A stretch of 64,000 nt of DNA from Pseudomonas sp. GV085. GTDB lineage: Bacteria; Pseudomonadota; Gammaproteobacteria; Pseudomonadales; Pseudomonadaceae. Positions within the stretch are counted from its first letter, which is position 1. Every line of letters begins with the position of its first letter. Under the pieces are notes generated by a model. The model was not told where the DNA came from. It made no database searches and saw nothing but the letters and a program-made list of their open reading frames with translations. The stretch spans positions 741,938 through 805,937 of the forward strand of contig NZ_QAOV01000001.1 of NCBI RefSeq assembly GCF_003050925.1, read 5' to 3'. Below are positions 1-9,215 of the stretch, piece after piece. Both the position numbers and the translations under genes were made by a program.

Positions 1-2
1 TG

Positions 3-422
3 ACCATGGCGCACGCTGACAAACTGGGCACCCCGGTGTACATGCAAGTACAGCAGATGTTTGCCCAGCGTTTCGAACAGACCAAAGCCCCTGAGTCGAA
101 AAAAGCCGTGCTGGAAACTTACCAGGCCAAGGCCAACGCCGCTCTGGACCAGGCCATTGGCTGGAACAAGCTCAAGCCGGACATGATCAAGCTCTACACC
201 ACCAACTTCACCGAGTCCGAGCTCAAGGACCTGGTTGCGTTCTACCAGTCGCCACTGGGCAAGAAAGTCCTGGAAAAAATGCCCCAGCTGACCCAGCAAT
301 CGGCCCAGATGACCCAGGCCAAGCTGGAAAGCGCGGTGCCGGTGGTCAACAAGCTGTTGGCTGACATGACCGCCGAACTGACGCCGAAAGACGCGGCTGC
401 GCCAGCCAAGAAAAAGCCTTAA
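3..422 (+). CDS. DUF2059 domain protein, 5' end cut by window
   Basis: The reading frame is open from the window edge, so the in-frame ATG at 6 is probably internal and the signal peptide usual in this family lies outside. The visible 138 residues are helical and carry the DUF2059 pattern: a stretch reading FTESELKDLVAFYQSPLGKK, then a helix ending at a Lys/Ala/Pro-rich tail (AAAPAKKKP). DUF2059 proteins are small, mostly exported proteins of unknown function. The gene lies 12 bp upstream of bolA on the same strand. Family assignment is good; function is unknown. Confidence 0.8.
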   Translation, partial: TMAHADKLGTPVYMQVQQMFAQRFEQTKAPESKKAVLETYQAKANAALDQAIGWNKLKPDMIKLYTTNFTESELKDLVAFYQSPLGKKVLEKMPQLTQQSAQMTQAKLESAVPVVNKLLADMTAELTPKDAAAPAKKKP

Positions 423-434
423 GCGGAGTTCGGT

Positions 435-734
435 ATGACCATGCAACAACGCATCGAATCGACACTGGCCCTGCTTCAGCCCGAGCATCTGCAAGTGCTG
501 GATGAGAGCCATATGCACAGCCGTGGGCTTTCGACCCATTTCAAGGCTGTGGTGGTCAGCGCGCAGTTCGAAGGCCTGAACCGGGTCAAGCGCCACCAGA
601 AGGTCTACGGCACGCTCGGCGAGCTGATGGGCGAGTTCCATGCGTTGGCGCTGCATACCTACACGCCAGACGAATGGGCACAGATCGACGCGGCCCCGGC
701 CTCGCCGACCTGTGCCGGCGGCAGCAAGCACTAA
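435..734 (+). CDS. bolA: BolA family protein
   Basis: A 99-residue protein with the BolA fold signature: an N-terminal helix (RIESTLALLQPEHLQVLDES), an HSRGLSTHFKAVVVS segment, and a C-terminal part with HALALHTYTPDEW. BolA proteins partner monothiol glutaredoxins through [2Fe-2S] clusters and affect iron handling and stress morphology; that is family knowledge. It starts 12 bp after the DUF2059 gene and ends just before a REP palindrome and a terminator, so the two genes may share a transcript. Confidence 0.85.
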   Translation: MTMQQRIESTLALLQPEHLQVLDESHMHSRGLSTHFKAVVVSAQFEGLNRVKRHQKVYGTLGELMGEFHALALHTYTPDEWAQIDAAPASPTCAGGSKH

Positions 735-742
735 CGCTGCCC

Positions 743-823
743 TGTAGGAGCTGGCTTGCCAGCGAAAGCGATCTCGAGGACGCCTTCGCTGCGATGCGGC
801 GACCCGACAAGCCAGCTCCTACA
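743..823. repeat. REP doublet (REPIN-like inverted pair)
   Basis: Two inverted copies of a TGTAGGAGCTGGCTTG arm (left near 743, right ending at 823) flank a short GC-rich spacer. This is the typical Pseudomonas REP palindrome pair, here of the GCTGGCTTG sequence class, placed between bolA and its terminator. Confidence 0.85.
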
Positions 824-842
824 AATATTTGTTAGACTACGC

Positions 843-872
843 AACGCGCCGCTCCCTCGGCGCGTTTTTTTT
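843..872 (+). terminator. Rho-independent terminator after bolA
   Basis: Stem AACGCGCC / GGCGCGTT around a CTCCCTC-type loop followed by a run of T. It separates the bolA transcript from trhO. Confidence 0.85.
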
Positions 873-919
873 CGCATCCGGTTCACCCCTTACGAGGGTA
901 GCCACCTGGAGATTTACCC

Positions 920-1861
920 ATGACACAACAGATTGTCGTGGCGGCACTGTATAAGTTCGTCACCCTGGAAGATTACGTCGCCCTGCGCGAGCCCCTGCTG
1001 CAGGCGATGGTCGACAACGGCATCAAAGGCACGCTGCTGATCGCCGAAGAAGGCATCAACGGCACCGTGTCCGGCAGCCGCGAAGGCATCGACGGGCTGA
1101 TGGCCTGGCTCAAGAACGACCCGCGAATGGACGACATCGATCACAAAGAGTCGTACTGCGACGATCAGCCGTTCTATCGCACCAAAGTCAAACTCAAGAA
1201 AGAAATCGTCACCCTCGGCGTGGATGGCGTGGACCCGAACAAAAAGGTCGGCACCTACGTCGATCCGCAGGACTGGAACGCGCTGATCAGCGATCCCGAA
1301 GTGCTGTTGATCGACACCCGTAACGATTACGAAGTCTCGATCGGTACCTTCGAAGGCGCCATCGACCCGAAAACCACCAGTTTTCGCGAATTTCCCGATT
1401 ACATCAAAGCCAACTTCGACCCGGCCGTGCACAAGAAGGTCGCGATGTTCTGCACCGGCGGCATCCGCTGCGAGAAGGCCTCGAGCTACATGCTCAGCGA
1501 GGGCTACGGTGAGGTCTTTCACCTCAAGGGCGGCATCCTGAAGTACCTCGAAGAGGTGCCGCAGGAAGAAACCAAGTGGCAGGGCGACTGCTTCGTGTTC
1601 GACAACCGCGTGACCGTTCGTCACGACCTCAGCGAAGGCGACTACGATCAATGTCATGCCTGCCGCACGCCGGTCAGCGTGGAAGACCGCGCGTCCGAGC
1701 ATTACGTGGCCGGCATCAGCTGCCCGCATTGCTGGGATAAGCTGAGTGAGAAGACCCGTCGCAGTGCGATCGACCGGCAGAAGCAGATCGAGCTGGCCAA
1801 GGCTCGAAACCAGCCTCACCCGATCGGCTACAACTACAAGCAAGCATCTTCCGAGGCCTGA
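920..1861 (+). CDS. trhO: tRNA uridine(34) hydroxylase TrhO (YceA), rhodanese-like
   Basis: A 313-residue cytoplasmic protein. Residues about 1-100 form the UPF0176 N-terminal domain ([17 protein letters not shown]). Residues about 120-220 form a rhodanese domain whose active loop reads CTGGIRCEK, with the catalytic Cys at residue 178. The C-terminus carries paired cysteines (CHACR and CPHC). TrhO performs oxygen-dependent hydroxylation of tRNA U34 towards 5-methoxy/carboxymethoxyuridine. The length is normal for the family. The ATG at 920 is preceded by CTGGAGA. The downstream DsbA-family gene begins 3 bp after its stop. Confidence 0.93.
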   Translation: MTQQIVVAALYKFVTLEDYVALREPLLQAMVDNGIKGTLLIAEEGINGTVSGSREGIDGLMAWLKNDPRMDDIDHKESYCDDQPFYRTKVKLKKEIVTLGVDGVDPNKKVGTYVDPQDWNALISDPEVLLIDTRNDYEVSIGTFEGAIDPKTTSFREFPDYIKANFDPAVHKKVAMFCTGGIRCEKASSYMLSEGYGEVFHLKGGILKYLEEVPQEETKWQGDCFVFDNRVTVRHDLSEGDYDQCHACRTPVSVEDRASEHYVAGISCPHCWDKLSEKTRRSAIDRQKQIELAKARNQPHPIGYNYKQASSEA

Positions 1862-1864
1862 ACC

Positions 1865-2500
1865 ATGTCTGCGCGCCTGCTCTATGTGATGGACCCGATG
1901 TGTTCCTGGTGCTGGGGGTTTGCCCCGGTGGCCAACGCACTGGTCGAGCAGGCGCAAGCCGCAGGCGTGGACGTGCACCTGATTGTGGGCGGTCTGCGCA
2001 CTGGCAGTGGTGCCGCGCTGGAGCCGAGTACCCGGCGCTATATCCTTGAGCACTGGCAGGCGGTCACCGAGGCCACCGGCCAGCCCTTCAAGCTTGAAGG
2101 CGCATTACCCGATGGCTTTGTCTACGATACCGAGCCTGCCTGCCGGGCACTGGTGACGGCGCGCACACTGGCGCCGGATTGTGCCTGGAAACTGCTCGGG
2201 CTGATTCAGCACGCATTTTATGCCGAAGGACGCGACGTCACCCGCGCCAGCGTTCTGGTGGAACTGGCCGAACAGGCCGGTCTGCCGCGCATCGAATTCG
2301 CCGCCGCGTTTGACCGCGCCGATATGCACACCGCGACGGCAGCTGATTTCACCTGGGTCCAGGACCTGGGCATTGCCGGTTTCCCCACCCTGCTGGCTGA
2401 GCGTAACGGCCAACTGGCGCTGTTGACCAACGGCTATCAGCCATTGAGCGAGTTGTCTGCGCTGCTCGGCCGCTGGCTGGAGCGTGCTGCCTGTGCATGA
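1865..2500 (+). CDS. DsbA-family thioredoxin-fold protein
   Basis: A 211-residue protein with a C-S-W-C redox motif at residues 13-16, directly after the first beta strand, as in FrnE/DsbA-like cytosolic proteins. A cis-Pro loop is visible near the C-terminus (GIAGFPTLL). There is no signal peptide, so a cytoplasmic thiol-disulphide role or a GSH-dependent isomerase-type activity is more likely than periplasmic DsbA. The stop overlaps the start of the ABC transporter by about 17 nt, which implies translational coupling. The substrate is unknown. Confidence 0.8.
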   Translation: MSARLLYVMDPMCSWCWGFAPVANALVEQAQAAGVDVHLIVGGLRTGSGAALEPSTRRYILEHWQAVTEATGQPFKLEGALPDGFVYDTEPACRALVTARTLAPDCAWKLLGLIQHAFYAEGRDVTRASVLVELAEQAGLPRIEFAAAFDRADMHTATAADFTWVQDLGIAGFPTLLAERNGQLALLTNGYQPLSELSALLGRWLERAACA

Positions 2501-4310
2501 CCTGCCCGATGATGTTGCACCCGCTAAACGTGTCGACCGTCTGAGCTGGGCGGAAATCCGTCGCCTGGCCCTGCATCACAAGAAATCCCTGTGGATCGCC
2601 AACGGCGTGGCCGTGCTGGCGACCTTGTGCAGCGTGCCGATTCCCTTGCTCCTGCCATTGCTGGTGGACGAGGTGTTGCTGGGGCACGGTGATGCGGCGC
2701 TGAAGATCATGAACCTCGCGCTGCCTGAAGGCTGGCAGAAAGCCACGGGCTACATCGGCCTGATGCTGCTGGTGACTCTGACCCTGCGCTGCGCGGCGTT
2801 GATGTTCAACGTAGTGCAGGCGAAATTGTTCGCCGGACTGGCCAAGGACATCGTCTATCGCATTCGCATACGCCTGATCGAACGGCTCAAGCGTATCTCG
2901 CTGGGTGAATACGAAAGCCTGGGCAGCGGCTCGGTGACCACGCATCTGGTCACCGACCTGGACACCCTGGACAAGTTCGTCGGTGAAACCCTCAGCCGTT
3001 TCCTCGTGGCCATGCTGACCCTGGTGGGCACCGCCTCCATCCTGATGTGGATGCACTGGAAACTCGCGCTGCTGATCCTGCTGTTCAACCCCCTGGTGAT
3101 CTACGCCACGGTGCAGTTGGGCAAGCGGGTCAAACACCTGAAGAAACTCGAGAACGACAGCACTTCGCGCTTCACCCAGGCGCTGACCGAAACGCTGGAT
3201 GCGATCCAGGAAGTTCGCGCCGGTAACCGCCAGGGGTTTTTCCTTGGTCGCTTGGGGCAGCGCGCCCGGGACGTGCGCGACTATGCGGTGAACTCGCAAT
3301 GGAAAACCGATGCGTCGAACCGCGCCAGCGGCTTGCTGTTCCAGTTCGGCATCGATATTTTCCGTGCCGCGGCGATGCTTACCGTACTGTTTTCCGACCT
3401 TTCAATCGGCCAGATGCTCGCGGTGTTCAGCTACCTGTGGTTCATGATCGGTCCGGTGGAACAACTGCTGAACCTGCAATATGCCTACTACGCAGCCGAT
3501 GGTGCGCTGTCGCGGATCAACGAACTGCTGTCCCGTGACGATGAGCCCGAGTACTCGGGTGGAGTCGACCCGTTCAGTGGTCGCGAGACGGTCGGGCTGG
3601 AAGTACAGGGGTTGAGTTTCGGCTACGGTGATGAACTGGTGTTGAACCGGATGAACCTGTCCATCGCCCCCGGCGAAAAGGTCGCGATCGTCGGTGCCAG
3701 TGGCGGTGGCAAGAGCACGCTGGTGCAACTGCTGCTGGGCTTGTATACGCCGTTGGCCGGCACCATTCGCTTCGGTGGTTCAACCCAGCAAGAGATCGGC
3801 CTGGAAACCGTGCGGGAAAATGTTGCCGTGGTCCTGCAACATCCGGCGCTGTTCAACGACACCATCCGCGCCAACCTGACCATGGGCCGCGAACGCAGTG
3901 ACGAGGCCTGCTGGCAGGCACTGGAAATCGCCCAGTTGCACGCTACGGTCCGGGATTTGCCCAATGGCCTGGACAGCATCGTCGGTCGCTCCGGCGTGCG
4001 TTTGTCCGGCGGGCAGCGCCAACGCCTGGCCATCGCCCGGATGGTCCTGGCCGAGCCCAAGGTGGTGATCCTCGACGAAGCCACCTCCGCGCTCGATGCC
4101 GCCACCGAATACAACCTGCACCAGGCACTGGCGCGGTTCCTGAGCAACCGCACCACGTTGATCATTGCGCACCGGTTGTCGGCCGTGAAGCAGGCCGACC
4201 GGGTGCTGGTGTTCGATGGTGGGCAGGTTGCCGAGGATGGCGACCATCAGCAGTTGATTGCCGATGGTGGGTTATACGCCAAGCTGTATGGGCATTTGCA
4301 GCAGTTGTAG
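2484..4310 (+). CDS. ABC exporter, fused permease and ATPase
   Basis: A 608-residue half-transporter. Residues about 20-340 hold the six-helix ABC transmembrane domain; residues about 360-608 hold the nucleotide-binding domain. The ATPase motifs are complete: Walker A GASGGGKST (near residue 404), signature LSGGQRQRLAIAR (near 507), Walker B VVILDEATSALD, and H-loop IIAHR. The best start is a GTG at 2484 inside the preceding gene; a second in-frame GTG lies at 2493. The architecture is MsbA/lipid- or peptide-exporter type, but the sequence does not reveal the substrate. It is translationally coupled to the DsbA-family gene. Confidence 0.88.
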   Translation: MLPVHDLPDDVAPAKRVDRLSWAEIRRLALHHKKSLWIANGVAVLATLCSVPIPLLLPLLVDEVLLGHGDAALKIMNLALPEGWQKATGYIGLMLLVTLTLRCAALMFNVVQAKLFAGLAKDIVYRIRIRLIERLKRISLGEYESLGSGSVTTHLVTDLDTLDKFVGETLSRFLVAMLTLVGTASILMWMHWKLALLILLFNPLVIYATVQLGKRVKHLKKLENDSTSRFTQALTETLDAIQEVRAGNRQGFFLGRLGQRARDVRDYAVNSQWKTDASNRASGLLFQFGIDIFRAAAMLTVLFSDLSIGQMLAVFSYLWFMIGPVEQLLNLQYAYYAADGALSRINELLSRDDEPEYSGGVDPFSGRETVGLEVQGLSFGYGDELVLNRMNLSIAPGEKVAIVGASGGGKSTLVQLLLGLYTPLAGTIRFGGSTQQEIGLETVRENVAVVLQHPALFNDTIRANLTMGRERSDEACWQALEIAQLHATVRDLPNGLDSIVGRSGVRLSGGQRQRLAIARMVLAEPKVVILDEATSALDAATEYNLHQALARFLSNRTTLIIAHRLSAVKQADRVLVFDGGQVAEDGDHQQLIADGGLYAKLYGHLQQL

Positions 4311-4479
4311 CGAGCCGCCGATTCACTACGATAAAAAAACATGATCGCGACCGAATACAGCGGCCGCGATGTTCCCCCCAGGCAAAGCTTGTCGCTTGCC
4401 GGGACCGGGATCGCAACCTAGTCTAGCTGTAGCGATTTCGTCCGGAAGACGAGCAAGCAGTGCTAATACAAGGGACCTC

Positions 4480-6939
4480 ATGAATCAAAAGCGGACTCTC
4501 GGAACGCCACGGCTGTTGGGCATCGTCTGGCCATTTATCGCCGTTGTGGTGTTTCAGGCCCTCTTGGGCGGTGTCAGCCTTTATGTACTGTCGGCTGTTC
4601 GCGGTTATGTCGCCGGTGAGAGCCTGTGGTCCAAGGGCCAGAAAGACGCCATCTACTACCTCAATCTCTACGCCGACAACGGCGACGAAGCGATTTTTCA
4701 TAAATACCAGAACGCCATTTCCGTGCCTCAGGGTGGGCATGAATTGCGTGTGGCGCTGGATCATCGGCCGCCGAACATCGAGGCGGCACGTGTGGCGATC
4801 CTCAAGGGCGGCAACCATCCGGATGACATCACCAGTGTGATCTGGCTGTACCTGAATTTCCGGCACTTCAGTTACCACGAGAAAGCCATCGACCTTTGGA
4901 TGGTGGGCGACGCGTATCTGGTGCAACTCGATGCCATTGCGCGGGAGATGCATCAGCGCATCACCACCAGACAGGCCACCGATGCCGATATCAAACGCTG
5001 GAAGGATCAGATTTTCGTCATCAACGAAAGTGTGACACCGGCGGCGAAGGCCTTCAGCGATGCCTTGGGCGAAGGCTCGCGGATGATCCTGCGACTGTTG
5101 CTGGTGATCAACCTTGCCACCGCCCTGGGCTTGATTGTATTGGCCTTGATGCGTACCCATAAACTGCTCAAACAGCGCCATGCCTTCGCCGATGCGCTGC
5201 AACTGGAGAAAGAGCGGGCGCAGATCACTCTGCAATCGATTGGCGACGGCGTGATCACCACGGATGTTTCCGGTGCGATTGCCTACATGAATCCGGCGGC
5301 CGAGGCATTGACCCACTGGAAGGCCGAGCAGGCGACAGGGTTGCCGCTGGCGGCGCTGTTCAACCTGCTGGATGAAAATGCACAGACCGACGGTTTCACC
5401 CTGATCGAGCATATTCTGAGCGGCCAACTCAGTGGCGGCAGTGAGCACTCCAAGTTGATTCAACGCCTGGACGGCAGCACGGTGTCGGTCACGCTGGTGG
5501 GGGCGCCGATCCGCAATGCCGGCAAAGTCAGCGGAACGGTGCTGGTGCTGCATGACATGACCCAGGAGCGGCAATACATCGCCAATCTGTCGTGGCAGGC
5601 GACCCACGACGCCTTGACCGGGCTTGCCAACCGCCGCGAATTCGAATATCGCCTGGAACAGGCGCTGCACAACCTGACCCGCCATTCGGGTCGCCATGCC
5701 CTGATGTTCCTCGATCTGGATCAGTTCAAGCTGGTCAACGATACCTGCGGTCACGCGGCGGGCGACGAACTGTTGCGGCATATCTGTGCCTTGTTGCAAT
5801 CCGGGTTGCGCGAAGGCGATACCCTGGCGCGCCTTGGCGGCGACGAGTTCGGTATCCTGCTGGAAAACTGCGCACTGGAAGCGGCGGAGAAAATTGCCGA
5901 GAGCCTGCGTCAGACGGTGCAGAATCTGCATTTTGTCTGGAAGGGCCGGCCTTTCGTGACCACTGTCAGTATCGGGCTGGTCCATGTTGCGCAGAATCCG
6001 ACGACGCTCGAAGCCTCGCTGCGTGCTGCCGACATGGCGTGCTACATGGCCAAGGAAAAGGGCCGGAACCGGGTCCAGGTCTATCATCCGGATGACTCGG
6101 AATTGTCCCTGCGCTTCGGTGAAATGGCCTGGGTGCAGCGTTTGCACATGGCGCTGGAGGAGGACCGCTTCTGCCTGTACGCCCAGGAAATTGCCCCCTT
6201 GGGTCATGTCGAACGGGGCGGCGGGCACATTGAGATTCTGCTGCGATTGCATGACGAAGCCGGGCGGATGATCTTGCCCGACAGCTTCATTCCGGCAGCT
6301 GAACGCTATGGCCTGATGAGTTCGCTGGATCGTTGGGTTGTGCAGAATGTGTTCAAGATCATTGCCCAATGCCGGGCCGAGCCACACCGTGGGCCGCTGG
6401 CCATGTGTGCGATCAATCTGTCAGGCACGACGATCGGGGATGAGGCGTTCCTGGACTTCCTGCGCGAACAGTTTGTGACGTATTCGATTCCGCCTGAAAT
6501 GATTTGTTTTGAAATTACTGAAACCAGTGCTATTTCAAATCTTGGCAGCGCCATTCGATTCATTAATGAACTCAAAGGCTTAGGATGCTATTTTTCACTG
6601 GATGATTTTTGTGCCGGAATGTCCTCATTCGCGTACCTGAAACATTTGCCTGTAGACTTCCTGAAGATCGATGGGAGTTTCGTAAAGGATATGCTGGACG
6701 ACCCGATCAACCGCGCCATGGTCGAAGTGATCAATCACATCGGTCATGTCATGGGTAAGCGCACGATTGCCGAGTTTGTCGAAACGCCCCAGATCGAGCA
6801 GGCATTGCTGGAGATTGGGGTGGATTACGCTCAAGGGTATGTGATTGAACGCCCGCATTTGTTTACCTTTGATAGCCTGCTAAGTCGTCCCGCCAGGCCT
6901 CAGCCGCTGTTGTTCAAGGCCCCTGGCACGTTCCGTTGA
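4480..6939 (+). CDS. membrane PAS-GGDEF-EAL c-di-GMP turnover protein
   Basis: A 819-residue protein starting at the ATG at 4480, which has AGGG about 6 bp upstream; the longer open frame to 4369 has no support. An N-terminal membrane helix, a periplasmic segment of about 150 residues and a second helix (ending LGLIVLALMR) are followed by a PAS domain (about 236-360), a GGDEF domain with intact GGDEF at 453-457 and an I-site RxxD five residues upstream, and an EAL domain. The EAL signature reads E-I-L (Glu585); the other catalytic elements (INLS, EITETS, DDF, LKID, AEFVE) are present. Both cyclase and phosphodiesterase could be active. The architecture resembles RbdA of P. aeruginosa, but orthology is not established here. 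Confidence 0.88.
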   Translation: MNQKRTLGTPRLLGIVWPFIAVVVFQALLGGVSLYVLSAVRGYVAGESLWSKGQKDAIYYLNLYADNGDEAIFHKYQNAISVPQGGHELRVALDHRPPNIEAARVAILKGGNHPDDITSVIWLYLNFRHFSYHEKAIDLWMVGDAYLVQLDAIAREMHQRITTRQATDADIKRWKDQIFVINESVTPAAKAFSDALGEGSRMILRLLLVINLATALGLIVLALMRTHKLLKQRHAFADALQLEKERAQITLQSIGDGVITTDVSGAIAYMNPAAEALTHWKAEQATGLPLAALFNLLDENAQTDGFTLIEHILSGQLSGGSEHSKLIQRLDGSTVSVTLVGAPIRNAGKVSGTVLVLHDMTQERQYIANLSWQATHDALTGLANRREFEYRLEQALHNLTRHSGRHALMFLDLDQFKLVNDTCGHAAGDELLRHICALLQSGLREGDTLARLGGDEFGILLENCALEAAEKIAESLRQTVQNLHFVWKGRPFVTTVSIGLVHVAQNPTTLEASLRAADMACYMAKEKGRNRVQVYHPDDSELSLRFGEMAWVQRLHMALEEDRFCLYAQEIAPLGHVERGGGHIEILLRLHDEAGRMILPDSFIPAAERYGLMSSLDRWVVQNVFKIIAQCRAEPHRGPLAMCAINLSGTTIGDEAFLDFLREQFVTYSIPPEMICFEITETSAISNLGSAIRFINELKGLGCYFSLDDFCAGMSSFAYLKHLPVDFLKIDGSFVKDMLDDPINRAMVEVINHIGHVMGKRTIAEFVETPQIEQALLEIGVDYAQGYVIERPHLFTFDSLLSRPARPQPLLFKAPGTFR

Positions 6940-6982
6940 AACTCCTGCCGGTCTTACAATCACAATCAAAAGGAGCTCGACA

Positions 6983-7777
6983 GTGATCGACACATTCAAC
7001 CGAACCGGACCGCTCATGGAAGCTGCAAGTTACCCTGCCTGGGCTCAACGCCTGATCCAGGATTGCAGCGAGAGCAAGCGCCGGGTTGTCGAACACGAAC
7101 TGTACCAACGCATGCGAGACAACAAACTCAGTGCAAAGACCATGCGCCAATACCTGATCGGTGGCTGGCCGGTGGTCGAACAGTTCGCGTTGTATATGGC
7201 ACAAAACCTCACCAAGACACGCTTTGCCCGTCATCCCGGCGAAGACATGGCCCGTCGCTGGCTGATGCGTAATATCCGCGTCGAATTGAACCACGCCGAT
7301 TACTGGGTGCACTGGAGCCGCGCGCACGGTGTCAGCCTGGAAGACCTTCAGGCGCAGCAGGTTGCACCGGAGCTTCATGCCTTGAGTCATTGGTGCTGGC
7401 ATACCAGTTCAGCCGACTCGCTGATCGTTGCGATTGCCGCCACCAACTACGCCATCGAAGGGGCGACCGGGGAATGGTCGGCGGTAGTCTGTTCCAACGG
7501 CATCTACGCCACCTCGTTCCCCGAGGAGGATCGCAAGCGGGCGATGAAGTGGCTGAAGATGCATGCCCAGTACGACGATGCCCATCCTTGGGAAGCCCTG
7601 GAAATCATCTGCACATTGGCAGGCACCAACCCGAGCAAGTCCCTGCAGGTGGAGTTGCGCCAGGCTGTGTGCAAGAGCTACGACTACATGTACCTGTTTC
7701 TCGAACGTTGCATGCAGTTGGAGCACGCAGAAAGAGCGCCGGTCGCGCGTGAGCGGATGGCACTGGCTGAAGGCTGA
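6983..7777 (+). CDS. undA: UndA, non-haem iron fatty-acid decarboxylase making 1-undecene
   Basis: A 264-residue protein of the TenA/haem-oxygenase-like diiron oxidase (HDO) superfamily. The metal-ligand pattern is complete: Glu101 and His104 (VELNHADYW), Glu159 (NYAIEGATGEW), and His194-x3-Asp198-x2-His201 (HAQYDDAH). Residues 101, 104, 159 and 194 coincide in number and spacing with the iron ligands described for UndA of P. protegens Pf-5, and the length also matches. UndA converts lauric acid to 1-undecene, CO2 and water using O2. The start is GTG at 6983 with AGGAG 9 bp upstream. The gene stands alone and ends before a REP pair. The alternative is an unassigned TenA-like HDO. Confidence 0.85.
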   Translation: MIDTFNRTGPLMEAASYPAWAQRLIQDCSESKRRVVEHELYQRMRDNKLSAKTMRQYLIGGWPVVEQFALYMAQNLTKTRFARHPGEDMARRWLMRNIRVELNHADYWVHWSRAHGVSLEDLQAQQVAPELHALSHWCWHTSSADSLIVAIAATNYAIEGATGEWSAVVCSNGIYATSFPEEDRKRAMKWLKMHAQYDDAHPWEALEIICTLAGTNPSKSLQVELRQAVCKSYDYMYLFLERCMQLEHAERAPVARERMALAEG

Positions 7778-7800
7778 TTCAATCGCTGCTTGAAAAAACT

Positions 7801-7889
7801 GTGGGAGCGAGCCTGCTCGCGAATTCGGACTGTCAGTCAACATCATCGTTGAAGGTCAGATCCCATTCGCGAGCAGGCTCGCTCCCACA
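7801..7889. repeat. REP doublet
   Basis: An inverted pair of GTGGGAGCGAGCCTGCTCGCGAA arms (given here as the arm class; left at 7801, right ending 7889) around a 40-odd bp spacer. It sits between the converging undA and diguanylate cyclase genes. Confidence 0.9.
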
Positions 7890-7913
7890 TTGTCTTGTGT
7901 CGCGGCTAATGAC

Positions 7914-8840
7914 TCAGCCCGCCATCTTCAGTCGGTTACGACCTTCGCGCTTGGCTACATACAATGCGCTGTCTGCCCGTCGCAACAGGCTTTCGGCAGA
8001 CTCGCCGGGTAACAGTGTCGAACAGCCGAGGCTGACTGTCAGTACGATCATATGACTATCGGCCAGGTACTCTTGCGACTGCACTGCAAAACGCAGCCGC
8101 TCGCCGACCATGGCCGCCGCCTCACGGCTGGTGTTCGACAGCAGGATCAGGAACTCTTCACCGCCATAGCGAAACACCATGTCCACGTTGCGCAGCTGGT
8201 TTTTGATCGAGGCAGCGACCGCCTTGAGCACGTCATCGCCTGTGCTGTGGCCGTGGGTGTCATTGACCTGCTTGAAATGATCGATGTCCAGCATCAACAC
8301 CGATAACGGTTGCAGATGGCGCCTGGATAGCTCGATTTCCCTTTGCAACGTCTGGTCCATGGCGATTCGGTTGCCGGTGCCCGTCAGCGGGTCGCGCAGT
8401 GCGCATTGGGTGGCGGTACGGTAAAGCAGCGCGTTGCGCATCGGGAAAAGCAGCGCGGCCAGCAGTGATTCGAGATTGCCCTGTTCCTGTTCGCTGAAAC
8501 GCTGATTGCGGCGGAAAATCAGCTCACCCAGGTGTTCGCCTTCGTGGCTGAGGCTGTAACTGATGGAATGGTGGCCGCGTTGGCCGAACTCCAGACGCAA
8601 GTCACTGCTCTTGTGCAGGTAGCACAAAGCGTCCAGCGGCACCAATCGCTGAATCTCGCGATAGAACGTCCCAAGAATGCGTTGCGGTTCCAGACTGGTT
8701 TGCAGCTGCAGGCTCAGTTGCTGGCGCAATTGCGCAAGACTGACAGGCCTTGTCAGAGGAGGCGGCTGCTGACCAAAGCCCAGGCGCTGCAATTTGGCGC
8801 TATCGAAGTCAATTGCGTTGGTCTGGGAAGGTGGTTTCAT
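7914..8840 (-). CDS. soluble diguanylate cyclase with GAF-like sensor
   Basis: A 308-residue protein without membrane segments. The N-terminal half (about 40-145) looks like a GAF-type sensory domain. The C-terminal GGDEF domain carries GGEEF at 226-230, the phosphate/metal segment VLMLDIDHFKQVNDTHGH, and an allosteric I-site R217-x-x-D220 exactly five residues before the motif. It should make c-di-GMP with product feedback. It is convergent with undA across a REP pair, and its promoter must lie in the 8841-8960 region. Confidence 0.88.
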   Translation of the reverse strand: MKPPSQTNAIDFDSAKLQRLGFGQQPPPLTRPVSLAQLRQQLSLQLQTSLEPQRILGTFYREIQRLVPLDALCYLHKSSDLRLEFGQRGHHSISYSLSHEGEHLGELIFRRNQRFSEQEQGNLESLLAALLFPMRNALLYRTATQCALRDPLTGTGNRIAMDQTLQREIELSRRHLQPLSVLMLDIDHFKQVNDTHGHSTGDDVLKAVAASIKNQLRNVDMVFRYGGEEFLILLSNTSREAAAMVGERLRFAVQSQEYLADSHMIVLTVSLGCSTLLPGESAESLLRRADSALYVAKREGRNRLKMAG

Positions 8841-9215
8841 AAGGTGTGCGCCCCTAAGCGGTAAGGCTGTCTTACAAGCAGGGTGAGAGCGGCTTAGGCT
8901 GCGCGTCGTACTGGTCCGTCAGTCCCGTAGGACATTTCGTACAAGTTTAATCTGCTTTGTAGGAGATAAGTAATCGCCGCACTCAAGCTTCGTCCCGACT
9001 GCTTTCACGTTTCGTGTCTGAGCAAACTTGGAGCGAAAGTCGTGCCATTTGGTTCATCTGAGTAAAAGCTGTGCTAAATCAACGGATTGTTGTTTTTTTG
9101 TTGCCTGTGTAGCACCGCGTGTGACGTTTGTTTGACAGGTGCCTGGCTCGAGTCCGGGAGCCTTCGAGTGCCGCGACAGTAAGCTGGCGCGGCACTTAAA
9201 AGCGACGTACGGTCG
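8841..9215. other. intergenic gap without a recognisable gene
   Basis: This 375-bp gap holds the upstream region of the diguanylate cyclase and the 3' side of yciK. A GTGCCGCG...CGCGGCAC palindrome at about 9168-9198 may end the yciK transcript, but it has no clear T-run. I see no coding sequence, RNA gene or REP arm. Confidence 0.4.

Noticed and set aside
9168..9198. Perfect GTGCCGCG palindrome as a terminator
   Set aside because: There is no T-run on either strand after the stem; noted only within the gap description.
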